In this document: piece by piece, positions 51,854 to 61,176 of the stretch
Layout of the letters: every line of letters starts with the position of its first letter
Numbering within the stretch: position 1 is the first letter of the stretch
Assembly (NCBI RefSeq): GCF_030166655.1
Contig: NZ_CP126446.1
Location: 620,001 to 684,000 of the forward strand
Origin: Pontibacillus chungwhensis
GTDB lineage: Bacteria; Bacillota; Bacilli; Bacillales; BH030062
Reading direction: 5' to 3'
DNA length: 64,000 nucleotides
Program-made: the position numbers and the translations under genes
Notes under the pieces: model-generated
Database searches by the model: none
Told to the model about the DNA's origin: nothing
Seen by the model: only the letters and a program-made list of their open reading frames with translations

Positions 51854-52204
51854 ATGGCTATTACTGCAAAGACTCGCATCTCCACTCGTAGAGAAGGCAG
51901 GCTTGAAACTTATGAATCAGGCGATGTAATAAATGGATTAAATAAAGCAGAAGAACAGCGTCTCGTCAAAGAAGGGGACGCTGTTTTTACTTATGCACCC
52001 TCTATTCCCGAAGATGACAAAACTGAAAATCATCCTAAAGAGCTATCGTTTGAGGGCATAGAACTCTCAGATTTAAAGGATGCTGCAACCGAAGCTGGTA
52101 TCACGTTCAATGGGAATATCGGTTTTGATAAGCTAGTAGATCGTATTCAAGAAGAAGGAAAAGCTGAAGAAGTCCTTGCCACTTTCGAAGATGAGGATGA
52201 GTAA
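51854..52204 (+). CDS. Head-to-tail linker region protein with C-terminal HeH-like motif
   Basis: 116 residues after AAGGAGGGTTTAAT. The N-terminal half is beta-rich and short; residues 70-110 (LSDLKDAATEAGITFNGNIG) look like a HeH/LEM-type helix-extended loop found in small phage structural proteins. It takes the gpFI position in the lambda gene order. The function is inferred from place. Confidence 0.55.
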   Translation: MAITAKTRISTRREGRLETYESGDVINGLNKAEEQRLVKEGDAVFTYAPSIPEDDKTENHPKELSFEGIELSDLKDAATEAGITFNGNIGFDKLVDRIQEEGKAEEVLATFEDEDE

Positions 52205-52206
52205 CA

Positions 52207-52512
52207 ATGTCAGCCTTTCGTGAAATGTTAGAGAGTGATATTAGTATTTTCATGGATATAGATGAATTTGGAATTGAGACTAATATTAACGGAGAGTTTT
52301 TTACCGTGGTAATGGATGAAGAAGAGATGGTCGAGGGGATTGAGCGTCCAGGCATCTACATGAACAAAGTGGCATTCTATATTAGAACGAATGATATTCC
52401 TAAACCTTATCGAGGAGAACGAATGATTTTCGATGAAGAGGACTATTATGTTGATTCAGTAGTTGAGCATGACGGCCTTTATCGAGTAGTACTAGAGGTG
52501 CTGGACTCATGA
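52207..52512 (+). CDS. Head-tail joining protein, lambda gpFII-like
   Basis: 101 residues. IETNINGEFFTVVMDEEE and RGERMIFDEEDYYVDSVVEH resemble the PF05354 attachment proteins, which cap the head-completion complex. It overlaps the following gene by 4 bp. Confidence 0.65.
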   Translation: MSAFREMLESDISIFMDIDEFGIETNINGEFFTVVMDEEEMVEGIERPGIYMNKVAFYIRTNDIPKPYRGERMIFDEEDYYVDSVVEHDGLYRVVLEVLDS

Positions 52513-53111
52513 GGGTAGATATAGCGACAGACAGAAGGGCTTTAAGGAATATAGAAAGGCGATTAGGGGCTTTGGAGAAGAAAGCCCCTAACGTTTTATC
52601 TAAGTCTTTAAATCGTGCTGCCACAAATGCCAAAAAAAATGTGTCTGTAGAAACTAGAAAGAAATATAGACTTTCTGCTGCAAAAATCAAAGAAACTATG
52701 AATGTGAAGCGTGCCAATTACAATTCTCTTAGCGCAAGTATTATCACTCGAGGTAATTTGATTGGATTAGATCATTTCAAGGTTTCCCCAAGCGAACCTA
52801 GACATCACACACCTCCTCGATCACTTAAGGCCGGAGTTGAAAAAGGGTCACTTAAAAAGATTCCTGGAGCGTTTGTAGCTAATGCTGGAAATGGCAATTT
52901 TGTGTTCCAACGTCAAGGTAATGCTCAACACAAATCGGTACGTAGTGGTGGAAGGGTTATTCAGTCGCAATTACCTATAAGGCGCTTATTTGGTCCTTCA
53001 GTCCCTCAAATGGTTGGTAATGAAGAAACGATGGATGTAGTGCGACGAAATGCACAAGAAATGTATGACCGCACTATCGATCACGAGATTGAGCGCATGT
53101 TGAGGAGGTAA
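52509..53111 (+). CDS. Minor tail protein, lambda gpZ-like
   Basis: A 200-residue very basic protein. ALEKKAPNVLSKSLNRAATN and KNVSVETRKKYRLSAAKIKE are gpZ features, with a C-terminal helix QEMYDRTIDHEIERMLRR. gpZ positions the tail completion complex and DNA end in lambda. It lies exactly between FII-like and tail-terminator-like genes. Confidence 0.8.
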   Translation: MRVDIATDRRALRNIERRLGALEKKAPNVLSKSLNRAATNAKKNVSVETRKKYRLSAAKIKETMNVKRANYNSLSASIITRGNLIGLDHFKVSPSEPRHHTPPRSLKAGVEKGSLKKIPGAFVANAGNGNFVFQRQGNAQHKSVRSGGRVIQSQLPIRRLFGPSVPQMVGNEETMDVVRRNAQEMYDRTIDHEIERMLRR

Positions 53112-53114
53112 TCC

Positions 53115-53585
53115 ATGATACCACTTGAATTGCAGGATGATTTGAAAAAGGAATTAGAAAAGTTATTTGTGGGCATCCCGTTCCCTTTGGCTGATGGAGA
53201 AGAGGGTCCTTTAAATATCTACGAACAATATCTCCCTACTAAAAGCGGAAGAAGAGATTCCAATCAGTACCCTTGTCTTTTAGTCAAGCTGTTAGAAGGA
53301 GAAGAGCAAGAAGAAGAAGCCCCTTATACCATACAGGTAACTTTGATGGCTGGGGTTTATGACGGTTCTGAGGAAAGGATAGGTCATGAGAGCGTTAAGC
53401 TAATCCTCAGGAAAGTCTACGATTTTCTTAAAAAGAAGCCAGTTATAGGTGGAAAGTTTGAGTGCACTTACCCTATCAAGTGGGCCCTAACAGATGAAGA
53501 TTTTCACCCTTACTATTACGGTGGAATTGAAGCAAGCTTTACAGTGCCGAAAACTATAAGAGAGGATGTGAATCACCTATTATGA
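53115..53585 (+). CDS. Probable tail terminator or tail-completion protein
   Basis: 156 residues. GIPFPLADGEEGPLNIYEQY and YPCLLVKLLEGEEQEEEAPY, together with RKVYDFLKKKPVIGGKFECT, are like tail-terminator folds (DUF3168/gpU related). The gene is between gpZ and sheath. It overlaps the next gene by 4 bp. Confidence 0.6.
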   Translation: MIPLELQDDLKKELEKLFVGIPFPLADGEEGPLNIYEQYLPTKSGRRDSNQYPCLLVKLLEGEEQEEEAPYTIQVTLMAGVYDGSEERIGHESVKLILRKVYDFLKKKPVIGGKFECTYPIKWALTDEDFHPYYYGGIEASFTVPKTIREDVNHLL

Positions 53586-53878
53586 CAAAAGCTGAGAAAA
53601 ATGAAGTTAAAACTTCAACAAATCGGACTAGAAAAATTAAAGATAAGCAGATGGTCTATGTCGGACCAAACTTATTGCAACTTAACACCTATACCGTATT
53701 TAAAGGCCCAGTCCCGAAGCATGTGGAGTCCTTGATTCAAAAACAACCAGCTGTTGAAAAGCTAATTGTACCTGTAGAACAACTTCGAGAAGCAGAGCAA
53801 GCTTCTAAAACAAAGGGGACGCTAGAACACCGTTATCGGACTGAGATAGAAGAATGGCTAAGAAAGGGTGATAAATAA
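53582..53878 (+). CDS. Small structural-region protein
   Basis: 98 residues. Charged, with VYVGPNLLQLNTYTVFKGPV suggesting a small beta domain and a C-terminal coil. A gene of this size commonly precedes the sheath gene in P2/Mu-like Gram-positive phages. Its function is unknown. TAATG overlap with the sheath gene. Confidence 0.55.
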   Translation: MTKAEKNEVKTSTNRTRKIKDKQMVYVGPNLLQLNTYTVFKGPVPKHVESLIQKQPAVEKLIVPVEQLREAEQASKTKGTLEHRYRTEIEEWLRKGDK

Positions 53879-55317
53879 TGTATCGTCACGGATCCTATAC
53901 CTCGGAGGTCCCGACTTCTCTGGTACCTCCAGCTAATAGTACTGCAAGTTTACCGGTCGTTTTCGGTACGGCCCCTATAAATCAATCTAAACGAGAAACA
54001 GCACCGGTTAACGAGCCGGTGCTTTGTTATACCTATAAAGAGGCTATTGAAGCCTTAGGTTATTCTAGTAACTTTAATGACTACACGCTATGCGAGTTTA
54101 TGAGTTCGCACTTTTCGTTGTATGCTCAAGCTCCAGTTGTTTTTGTTAACGTCTTAAGTCCTGAAGCACATAAAAAGTCAGGTACCCCAGCAACCTTAAC
54201 TGTAACAAAAGGAAAAGCAACGTTAGCAGAAAACGGCGTTCTGCTGGATTCACTTGTTATAAAATCTGATGACGGCTCAACGACTTATGCGAAAGATCAA
54301 GATTATGTCATAGAATTTGATGACAATGGTCATATTAATTTGTTCTTTAGTGTGAGCCCCGACATTTCTTCTGTCCAAGCAGAATTCGAGCAACTAGATC
54401 CAACAATGGTGAGTGGCCAAGACATTATTGGCGGAGTAAGTCCTGATGGTCGTATCGAAGGTCTGGAACTTGTAAATCAAATCTTCTCAAGGTTCCGTTT
54501 GGTGCCAGGGCAAATTCTTGCACCTAAATATTCTACGGATTCAGCTGTAGCAGCTGTCATGGCTGCAAAAGCATCTAACATCAATGGCCTTTTCAAAGCG
54601 GTAGCACTTATTGATATTTCAACAAGTGCAGTTTCGAGCTATACAGAGGTTCCGGCACACAAAAACGATAATAACCTGACGTCTCCATATCAATTCCCGT
54701 GTTGGCCAAAAGTTTCATTAGGGGGGACCCAATATCATTTCAGCACTCAGTTGGCGAGCGTTATCTGCCGTACAGATGTTGAAAACGAAGATATTCCATA
54801 TGTTTCACCCTCTAATAAAAATTTGCAAGCTGATAGCGCTGTTTTAGAAGATGGTTCTGAAGTTTACCTTGGGGTAGAGCAAGCAAACTACTTAAATGGT
54901 GAAGGGATTACAACAGCGCTCAACTTCATTGGTGGATGGAAAGTCTGGGGGAACCGTACAGGGGCATATCCAGGTGAGACGGATCCAAAAAATACCTTTA
55001 TTTCTGTTCGTAAAATGATGAATTGGATACAAAATCAGACAATTTTGACTTGTTGGCAAAAGGTTGATGATCCGACTAATAAAAGGCTTATAGAAACAGT
55101 AGTAGATAGTATGAACGTTTGGCTTAACGGCCTATCAGCCCGGGGCTTTATTTTGGGTGGACGAATTGAATTTGTAAAACCTGAAAATCCATTGACCAGC
55201 TTGATTGATGGAAAAGTCACATTTCATATTTTCGTGACTCCCCCTACGCCAGGTAAGGAATTGAATTTCCTGGTAGAGTTTGATCCGAATTATTTTGATA
55301 CATTATTTCCATCATAA
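53878..55317 (+). CDS. Contractile tail sheath protein (P2 FI-like)
   Basis: 479 residues. YRHGSYTSEVPTSLVPPANS, with VVFGTAPINQ, is the N-terminal sheath signature; the C-terminal third (SVRKMMNWIQNQTILTCWQK, then LSARGFILGGRIEFVKPENP) is the conserved sheath core that polymerises around the tube. The presence of a sheath makes the phage a myovirus. Confidence 0.93.
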   Translation: MYRHGSYTSEVPTSLVPPANSTASLPVVFGTAPINQSKRETAPVNEPVLCYTYKEAIEALGYSSNFNDYTLCEFMSSHFSLYAQAPVVFVNVLSPEAHKKSGTPATLTVTKGKATLAENGVLLDSLVIKSDDGSTTYAKDQDYVIEFDDNGHINLFFSVSPDISSVQAEFEQLDPTMVSGQDIIGGVSPDGRIEGLELVNQIFSRFRLVPGQILAPKYSTDSAVAAVMAAKASNINGLFKAVALIDISTSAVSSYTEVPAHKNDNNLTSPYQFPCWPKVSLGGTQYHFSTQLASVICRTDVENEDIPYVSPSNKNLQADSAVLEDGSEVYLGVEQANYLNGEGITTALNFIGGWKVWGNRTGAYPGETDPKNTFISVRKMMNWIQNQTILTCWQKVDDPTNKRLIETVVDSMNVWLNGLSARGFILGGRIEFVKPENPLTSLIDGKVTFHIFVTPPTPGKELNFLVEFDPNYFDTLFPS

Positions 55318-55333
55318 AAGGAGGTTGTAAGTG

Positions 55334-55852
55334 ATGAATAAAATTCCTGAAAAGCTGATTAACTACTCTGTCTATCGTGAAGGTGCAGAGTGGCTTGGGA
55401 CAGCTGACGTAGAATTGCCTTCATTGGAGGCATTGTCTGAAACGTTGAAAGGCGCTGGTATTGCTGGCGAAGTAGATAGTCCAGTATTGGGTCACTATGC
55501 AGCGATGACAGCTACATTGAACTGGAGGACGATGAACAAATCCCAATTTAAATTAGCAGCTCAAAAATCACATGCTCTTGATTTCCGGGGGGCGATGCAA
55601 GTGTTTGATGCAGGCTCGGGCACTTATGAACCGACAGGGGTACGCGTATCTATCCGAGGGGTGCCGAAGACAACGGGGATTGGGAAATTTGAAGTAGGAG
55701 CTACTACAGATAGTTCTAATGAATTATCTGTATCTTACTTAAAAATCGAAGTTGACGGCGAGAGAATCGTCGAGATTGATCAATTTAACTATATTGCTTT
55801 TATTGATGGTGAAGATGTTTTGGAAAAAGTAAGACAAATACTAGGACAGTAG
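55334..55852 (+). CDS. Tail tube protein (P2 FII-like)
   Basis: 172 residues from ATG 55334 (GTG 55331 is an alternative), after AAAAGGAGGTTG. KIPEKLINYSVYREGAEWLG and LPSLEALSETLKGAGIAGEV are typical of the FII tube family, as is the C-terminal IVEIDQFNYIAFIDGEDVL. It forms the inner tail tube. Confidence 0.93.
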   Translation: MNKIPEKLINYSVYREGAEWLGTADVELPSLEALSETLKGAGIAGEVDSPVLGHYAAMTATLNWRTMNKSQFKLAAQKSHALDFRGAMQVFDAGSGTYEPTGVRVSIRGVPKTTGIGKFEVGATTDSSNELSVSYLKIEVDGERIVEIDQFNYIAFIDGEDVLEKVRQILGQ

Positions 55853-55862
55853 GTGAACAAAG

Positions 55863-56195
55863 ATGACAAATGATAATAATGTAGAAGTAATTGAATTGGA
55901 AAACGAGGTAACCTTAAAGAAACCTATCACTTTTAATAATCAAGAATACCGCACTCTGAAACTAGACCTAGATAAATTAACAGGTCAGGATATTGAGGAT
56001 GCAGAGCTGCAATACACTGTTCGGAACCCGGATCTATCGGCTCAAACTCCAATGAAAGATCTTAGCAAAGGGTTTCAAGCTATCGTAGCGGCAAAAGCTG
56101 CTGGACTTCCTGTAGATGTAATCAAGTCTATGTCTGCTTCTGATTATGGAAAAGTAACTCGGATGGTTCAAGTTTTTTTACTAAAAGGGGACTGA
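55863..56195 (+). CDS. Tail assembly chaperone, P2 gpE-like
   Basis: 110 residues. ITFNNQEYRTLKLDLDKLTG and the later AAKAAGLPVDVIKSMSASDY segment mark the GpE/tail assembly family. It chaperones the tape measure during tail initiation. A slippery heptamer in its last codons allows extension into the next frame. Confidence 0.88.
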   Translation: MTNDNNVEVIELENEVTLKKPITFNNQEYRTLKLDLDKLTGQDIEDAELQYTVRNPDLSAQTPMKDLSKGFQAIVAAKAAGLPVDVIKSMSASDYGKVTRMVQVFLLKGD

Positions 56196-56350
56196 ATAAG
56201 CAACCTGGAGAGCTGATCAAACGATCAGCTCTTTATTGTGCCCGTAAATCCGAAACTCCCCTTGATTATTTCATGAATCAAACCGTTGATGGGTTACTTC
56301 GCTGGAAGAAGACCATAGAGAATGCCTTCCCTGATGAAGGGGGGAAATAA
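56174..56350 (+). CDS. gpE' extension produced by probable -1 ribosomal frameshift
   Basis: T TTT TTA (56174-56180) in the zero frame of the E-like gene is a classical -1 slippery heptamer. Shifting there opens 56 codons, TKRGLNKQPGELIKRSALYC and on to NAFPDEGGK, ending at TAA 56348, one codon before the tape-measure ATG 56351. A perfect 10-bp hairpin AGAGCTGATC/GATCAGCTCT (56209-56232) lies downstream. P2 makes E+E' by -1 frameshifting at the same place. The extension has no ribosome binding site of its own. Confidence 0.8.
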   Translation, partial: FFTKRGLNKQPGELIKRSALYCARKSETPLDYFMNQTVDGLLRWKKTIENAFPDEGGK

Positions 56351-58738
56351 ATGGCCAAAACTTATGAGCTCGCCTTTAAGCTAGGGGCAGAGCTTACCAA
56401 TAATTTTAAAAGTACGTTTAAACAAGCAGGAAAAGCAATTACTGGTGTGGGAGCAGCGGTTACCTCTGTAGCAGGAGCAGTGGGGGCCGGTGCTCTTTTG
56501 CATAATTTTGACCAGATGGCTGACAGTATGAATAAACTCCAGGCTGCAACAGGTGAAACGGGAAAGGATTTTGAAGAACTTAAAAGCCTTTCCCGTGATA
56601 TTTTTGCAAACAACTACGGGGAAAACTTTGGTCAAATTAATGATGCTCTGATCAGCGCTAAGAACATAACTGGAGAAACAGGTAAAGATCTGCAGAAATT
56701 AACTGAACATGCATTTTTGCTTTCAGATACTTTCGATTACGAGGTAAATGAAAGTGTAAAGGCTTCAGATGTTTTAATGAAGAACTTCGGATTATCGGGC
56801 GAGCAAGCTATGGCTTACATTGCTGAGGGGTCCCAAAAAGGGTTGAACTATGCTGATGATTTTATGGACACCATCCGGGAATATTCGGTACATTTTGATG
56901 CTGCTGGATTGAGTGCCCAGGACTTCATGGGAATGATGCAGAATGCAAAGAATGCAGGGGTTTTTAATCTTGATTATGCAGCGGATGCATTTAAAGAGTT
57001 CGGAATTATCATGCGAGAGGATAGCGATAGGGCTTCCAATGCATTATCTCAACTAGGTTTAAATTCAACAAAGCTGAGAAGTCAATTCGCACAAGGCGGA
57101 GAAGGGGCTAAACAAGCCTTCCAGACGATTGCCAAAGAGCTATCTAAAGTAAAAGACCCTCTTGATCAAAATGCAATAGGGGTAGAGCTCTTTGGTTCGA
57201 AGTTTGAAGACATGGGAGCTAAGGCTGTTCTTGAAATGGCTAAAACAAATGACGCCATCAAAGGCTCCACCGATACTCTTAACCAAATGAATGAGGTAAG
57301 GTATGATTCGATGGGCAACGCTTTTAAAGGGATGGGGAGAACTCTCCTAGTCGAGCTTGCTTATCCTATCAGCGATTACCTGCTTCCTGCGGTTAATAAC
57401 TTTGCTAATCATTTAAAAGACGTTCTACCTATTGCGGTAGATTATCTTAAGAATGTAATGCAAACGATCGGCCCGGTTATTCAACAATTGTGGGGGAACT
57501 TTCAAGCTATACTTCCAGCCCTTGGCCAAGCTTTCTCTTCTCTAATTCCATTATTGCAAAGCTATGCTATGGTATGGCAAGAGCAGGTTGGTAATTTAGC
57601 GAGTAATATTTTGCCTTTACTAGCGAATGCTGTAGCAACGATCTTTCCATTTATTCTTCAAGTGGTCCAACAAGCTGTCCCGTTTGCCGAAGTATTGTTA
57701 AGTTCTTTGATACCTGTAATATCCAGCTTAGCGTCTACTGTTCTTCCTATGCTTTTGCAATATGCTCAAGCTGTTTTCCCGGTTTTCTTATCTGTCATAC
57801 AGGCTGTTCTACCTATAGTAGTTAATTTAATACGGTCAATTATTCCGGTTATTATACAAATAGCTTCCACTGTACTCCCGATTCTATTACAAGTAGTGCA
57901 AACCATTTTTCCAATTTTACTCCAGATCATTCAATCAGTCATCCCGATTGTCATCTCGATCTTAAGCGGGGTAGCCTCAATAATTACTGGAGTAGTTCTT
58001 CCGGCTATTCGAGGCATATTAGCAATTGTCCGATTTGTGTTTCCATTAGTCCTAACTTTAGTACAAAATTCACTCACATTAATAGGTGGAGTACTAAAGA
58101 CATTTACTAAAGTGCTGCAAGGAGACTGGAGCGGGGCTTGGAAGGCGATAAAATCTACTGCCGTGGAAATCATGAATAATATAATTGGTTTCTTTAAAGG
58201 GATTGATTTATTAAGCATCGGTAAGAACATGATTGGTGGATTGGTCAAAGGTATTGGTTCTATGAAAGACGCTGTGCTAAATGCAGTGCTATCAGTAGTA
58301 CCAGGCTTCTTGAGAAATAAAGTGAAAAACTTTATCGGTGGCGGAAGCAGCAAGGGACAAGTTCCTCAGTATGCAACAGGCGGCATAGTATCGAATGCGC
58401 AGCTTGCCATGATTGGTGAAGGTGGCGATACAGAAGCTGTTATCCCTTGGAATAACACGAAGAGAGCTCTCGACTTGTGGACGTTGACGGGTCAAAAGAT
58501 TGGAGCTCTCGGGGGAACTGATCAAGGGCCTTCAGAAAGTCCATTCGATGTAAAACCAGCGAGTTATTCTTCTAATGATAACTCTAGTAATTTTGTCTAT
58601 CATGCAGGACCAACCAATGTCTATATCCAGGGAGATGCGGATAAAGATGAGGTAGCAAGAGGTATTGAAGAGGGAGAACGATCTGCCAGGGAAGAGTGGG
58701 AAGAAATGATAAAGGACCATGAGAGGACGAAATTTTAA
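56351..58738 (+). CDS. Tail tape measure protein
   Basis: 795 residues. The N-terminal third is helical (ELAFKLGAELTNNFKSTFKQ); residues about 345-580 are a long series of hydrophobic helices with repeated VLPIL/VVQTIFPILLQI-type motifs, typical of tape measures that also enter the host membrane; the C-terminal part holds YATGGIVSNAQLAMIGEGGD. The length sets tail length, predicting a short to medium tail. GGGGGAAATAA precedes ATG. Confidence 0.92.
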   Translation: MAKTYELAFKLGAELTNNFKSTFKQAGKAITGVGAAVTSVAGAVGAGALLHNFDQMADSMNKLQAATGETGKDFEELKSLSRDIFANNYGENFGQINDALISAKNITGETGKDLQKLTEHAFLLSDTFDYEVNESVKASDVLMKNFGLSGEQAMAYIAEGSQKGLNYADDFMDTIREYSVHFDAAGLSAQDFMGMMQNAKNAGVFNLDYAADAFKEFGIIMREDSDRASNALSQLGLNSTKLRSQFAQGGEGAKQAFQTIAKELSKVKDPLDQNAIGVELFGSKFEDMGAKAVLEMAKTNDAIKGSTDTLNQMNEVRYDSMGNAFKGMGRTLLVELAYPISDYLLPAVNNFANHLKDVLPIAVDYLKNVMQTIGPVIQQLWGNFQAILPALGQAFSSLIPLLQSYAMVWQEQVGNLASNILPLLANAVATIFPFILQVVQQAVPFAEVLLSSLIPVISSLASTVLPMLLQYAQAVFPVFLSVIQAVLPIVVNLIRSIIPVIIQIASTVLPILLQVVQTIFPILLQIIQSVIPIVISILSGVASIITGVVLPAIRGILAIVRFVFPLVLTLVQNSLTLIGGVLKTFTKVLQGDWSGAWKAIKSTAVEIMNNIIGFFKGIDLLSIGKNMIGGLVKGIGSMKDAVLNAVLSVVPGFLRNKVKNFIGGGSSKGQVPQYATGGIVSNAQLAMIGEGGDTEAVIPWNNTKRALDLWTLTGQKIGALGGTDQGPSESPFDVKPASYSSNDNSSNFVYHAGPTNVYIQGDADKDEVARGIEEGERSAREEWEEMIKDHERTKF

Positions 58739-58935
58739 TGGTATATGAGACTTTACAAGGAGATACTTGGGACGGCATTGCCTATAAATTCTATAAAGAT
58801 GAAACGAAAATGATCGAGTTATTGAGGGCTAATCCAGTGCACATTAACACGGTCATTTTTAGTGCTGGGATCTCGCTTGATATACCAGCTGTTGAAGTTA
58901 AACCGAAAGAAGAAAAACCCCCATGGTTGAGGTGA
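58738..58935 (+). CDS. Tail protein X, LysM-like (P2 gpX)
   Basis: 65 residues. ETLQGDTWDGIAYKFYKDET is the LysM-like gpX motif; the end is Pro/Lys-rich. It overlaps the tape measure stop by one base (TAATG). In P2-like tails it joins hub proteins. Confidence 0.88.
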   Translation: MVYETLQGDTWDGIAYKFYKDETKMIELLRANPVHINTVIFSAGISLDIPAVEVKPKEEKPPWLR

Positions 58936-58939
58936 TGAG

Positions 58940-59947
58940 ATGAAAGCAAGAAGAGCCAAAGTCATAATTGAATATCAAGGAGTCGATATTACAACGGATT
59001 TGGCTCCTTACTTGCTGAGTTTCGTTTACTCAGATAACGAAGGTAGAGCAGATGATATTCAAATCACGTTGCAAGATCGAGAAGCAAAATGGCATGGTCC
59101 TTGGTTGCCAGGCAAAGGTGATATTATTAAGGCCTCTATAGAAGTTGAAGCTTGGGATAAAGAAAATGATAATCGCAAGCTTAACTGTGGAGTATTTTAT
59201 GTTGATGCTGTTGATTTTTCCGGGCCACCCGACACCGTGAAAATTAAAGCTTTATCTGTACCTATTGCTCCAGGTGGTAAAAATTCTAAACGGTCACGAA
59301 CATGGGAAGGAGCAACGCTCTCTAAAATTGCAAGCGATATAGCAGATCAAGCTGAGTTAACCCTTCTTTTTGATGCAAAGGATGTAACCTACGACCGTGT
59401 GGATCAAGTTGAACGAACAGGACTTTCATTTTTATCGAACTTAGCTCGAAAAGAGGGAGCTGCCACAAAGGTAAATAGTGAACAACTAATCGTGTACGAT
59501 GAACAAAAATACGAAAGTAAAGCACCCATAAGGGAAATTGTTAAAGGGGAGTCCAAGGTATTGGGCTACTCCTTTTCTATTTCTACAGCGGAAAATGAAT
59601 ATAAAGAATGTACGGTTTCGTACTTTGATGAAGATCAGAAGAAGACACTAATTTATACGTATGTCGTACCTGGCGTAGATGAAGGTCCAACTCTTACCGT
59701 GAATCAGCGAGTGAAATCTCTAGCTGAAGCAAAAAGGCTAGCTCGCAAATCAGTTCGTAACAAGAATAAGTACGAGAGAACTGGAAAATTAAAAATGATG
59801 GGGAGTCCTGAGTTTGTTCAGGGGTTAACCATTATCACAAACGGGTGGGGGAAATACGATGATAAGTACTTTATTGAGTCTTCCGTACACCGCGTTAACA
59901 ACGGATATACTACAGATTTAAATATACGAAAGGCGTTGAATTATTGA
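58940..59947 (+). CDS. Tail hub protein, P2 gpD (late control D) family
   Basis: 335 residues. GVDITTDLAPYLLSFVYSDN and ADDIQITLQDREAKWHGPWL are gpD/gp27-like, and the middle has the RTWEGATLSKIASDIADQAE block. It forms the baseplate hub below the tube. Overlaps the spike gene by one base at ATG 59947. Confidence 0.9.
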   Translation: MKARRAKVIIEYQGVDITTDLAPYLLSFVYSDNEGRADDIQITLQDREAKWHGPWLPGKGDIIKASIEVEAWDKENDNRKLNCGVFYVDAVDFSGPPDTVKIKALSVPIAPGGKNSKRSRTWEGATLSKIASDIADQAELTLLFDAKDVTYDRVDQVERTGLSFLSNLARKEGAATKVNSEQLIVYDEQKYESKAPIREIVKGESKVLGYSFSISTAENEYKECTVSYFDEDQKKTLIYTYVVPGVDEGPTLTVNQRVKSLAEAKRLARKSVRNKNKYERTGKLKMMGSPEFVQGLTIITNGWGKYDDKYFIESSVHRVNNGYTTDLNIRKALNY

Positions 59948-60447
59948 TGTATCAATTTCAGTCAGCAAGCGCCCAAACAGCAGAAATACTTCGTGTAGGC
60001 GTAGTTGCCTCCGTAGATGCTACAAAAGGTACAGTCAGGGTACGTTTTGAAGATCGTGAGGATGTAACGTCCCACAACTTAAAAGTAATTGTTCCTCAAA
60101 CTATGAAGACCAAGTATTACCGAATGCCTGATATTGACGAAACAGTTTTATGTTGTTTTCTTCAAAATGGCATTGAAACGGGGTATGTCATTGGCTCTCC
60201 TTATTCGGAAGTGGACTCTCCGCCAGTGAGTGACGCAGATCTCAAAGGTGTTTGGTACGAAGATGGGACCTATATAGAATATAATGCTGAATCAAGTACA
60301 TTAACCATCCAAGCCTCTAATCCTATTAATTTAAATGGGGCTGTACGACTTGATGGCGATATTGAAGTCACTGGGAATATAAAGGTAAATGGAAATATTG
60401 ATCTGGCTAAGGATCTTCTAATAGGTGGAGATGTTATCAATAAGTAG
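59947..60447 (+). CDS. Baseplate spike protein, P2 gpV family
   Basis: 166 residues from ATG 59947 (sharing a base with the preceding stop). The N-terminal OB-fold (LRVGVVASVDATKGTVRVRF) and C-terminal beta-helix repeats (INLNGAVRLDGDIEVTGNIK) are characteristic of the membrane-piercing spike. No zinc or iron HxH tip motif is seen. Confidence 0.88.
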   Translation: MYQFQSASAQTAEILRVGVVASVDATKGTVRVRFEDREDVTSHNLKVIVPQTMKTKYYRMPDIDETVLCCFLQNGIETGYVIGSPYSEVDSPPVSDADLKGVWYEDGTYIEYNAESSTLTIQASNPINLNGAVRLDGDIEVTGNIKVNGNIDLAKDLLIGGDVINK

Positions 60448-60456
60448 GTGATATAA

Positions 60457-60846
60457 ATGATCGGAACATTGGGACCTGTTATTTTTTACACAAGCGAACA
60501 ATCAATGAGAACTTTTACGGACTTTCAAAGGTCAGAAGGCGGGCGTTGGGCTACACATGATCGAATGTTACAGAAACCAGCTTCAGAGTTTTTGGGCCCT
60601 GAGCTTGGAACTATATCTTTTAACATTCGTTTTGATGTTCAATACGGAATGAACCCCCGCAAAGAGATGGATAAGCTACTAAGCATGGTTCGGAACGGAG
60701 AAACGTATGTCCTAGTTATAGGCGGTAAGGGACTTGGGATGAAGCGTTGGAGCTTACAGAAAGTGGTCCAGAAATGGGAGCATGTAGATAATAGGGGGAA
60801 CCTGTTGGTGAGTAATCTCTCTGTTAGCTTGGAGGAATATGTATGA
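60457..60846 (+). CDS. Tail protein, P2 gpU-like
   Basis: 129 residues. GTLGPVIFYTSEQSMRTFTD and LGTISFNIRFDVQYGMNPRK match the gpU family, which is placed near hub and spike in contractile tails. GTAGGTGATATAA precedes ATG. It overlaps the next gene by 4 bp. Confidence 0.82.
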   Translation: MIGTLGPVIFYTSEQSMRTFTDFQRSEGGRWATHDRMLQKPASEFLGPELGTISFNIRFDVQYGMNPRKEMDKLLSMVRNGETYVLVIGGKGLGMKRWSLQKVVQKWEHVDNRGNLLVSNLSVSLEEYV

Positions 60847-61172
60847 GGTATACCATAACTGCGGAATCCAAGAAAATTAATTATAATCCCACCCCGGTTG
60901 AAGAAATTATCCAAAATGTTTATACAATTTTAACCACTGTTATGGGCACTGTTCCAATGGCACGAGAGCTTGGACTTTCAAACGACTATGTAGATGACCC
61001 ATTACTAATAGCCCAAGCGAAACTTTCCGCAGAAATAGTGGAGAAGCTGCAGGTGTATGAAGAACGTGCCGTTATTGTGGAGGTTAAATTCAGTCAGAAT
61101 CAAGCAGATGGTGTACTTCAGCCCATTGTAGTTATAAACATTGAAGAGGAGTATATAAGAGAACGGAGGTGA
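60843..61172 (+). CDS. Baseplate protein, P2 gpW/gp25-like
   Basis: 109 residues. NPTPVEEIIQNVYTILTTVM and VPMARELGLSNDYVDDPLLI follow the gp25/lysozyme-like baseplate pattern. gpW, J and I form the baseplate wedge, and these three genes occur here in that order. Confidence 0.88.
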   Translation: MRYTITAESKKINYNPTPVEEIIQNVYTILTTVMGTVPMARELGLSNDYVDDPLLIAQAKLSAEIVEKLQVYEERAVIVEVKFSQNQADGVLQPIVVINIEEEYIRERR

Positions 61173-61176
61173 TTTA

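Noticed and set aside
57931-58353. 140-codon minus-strand frame in the tape measure gene
   Set aside because: Antisense to hydrophobic helix repeats of a clear tape-measure gene; no start signal.
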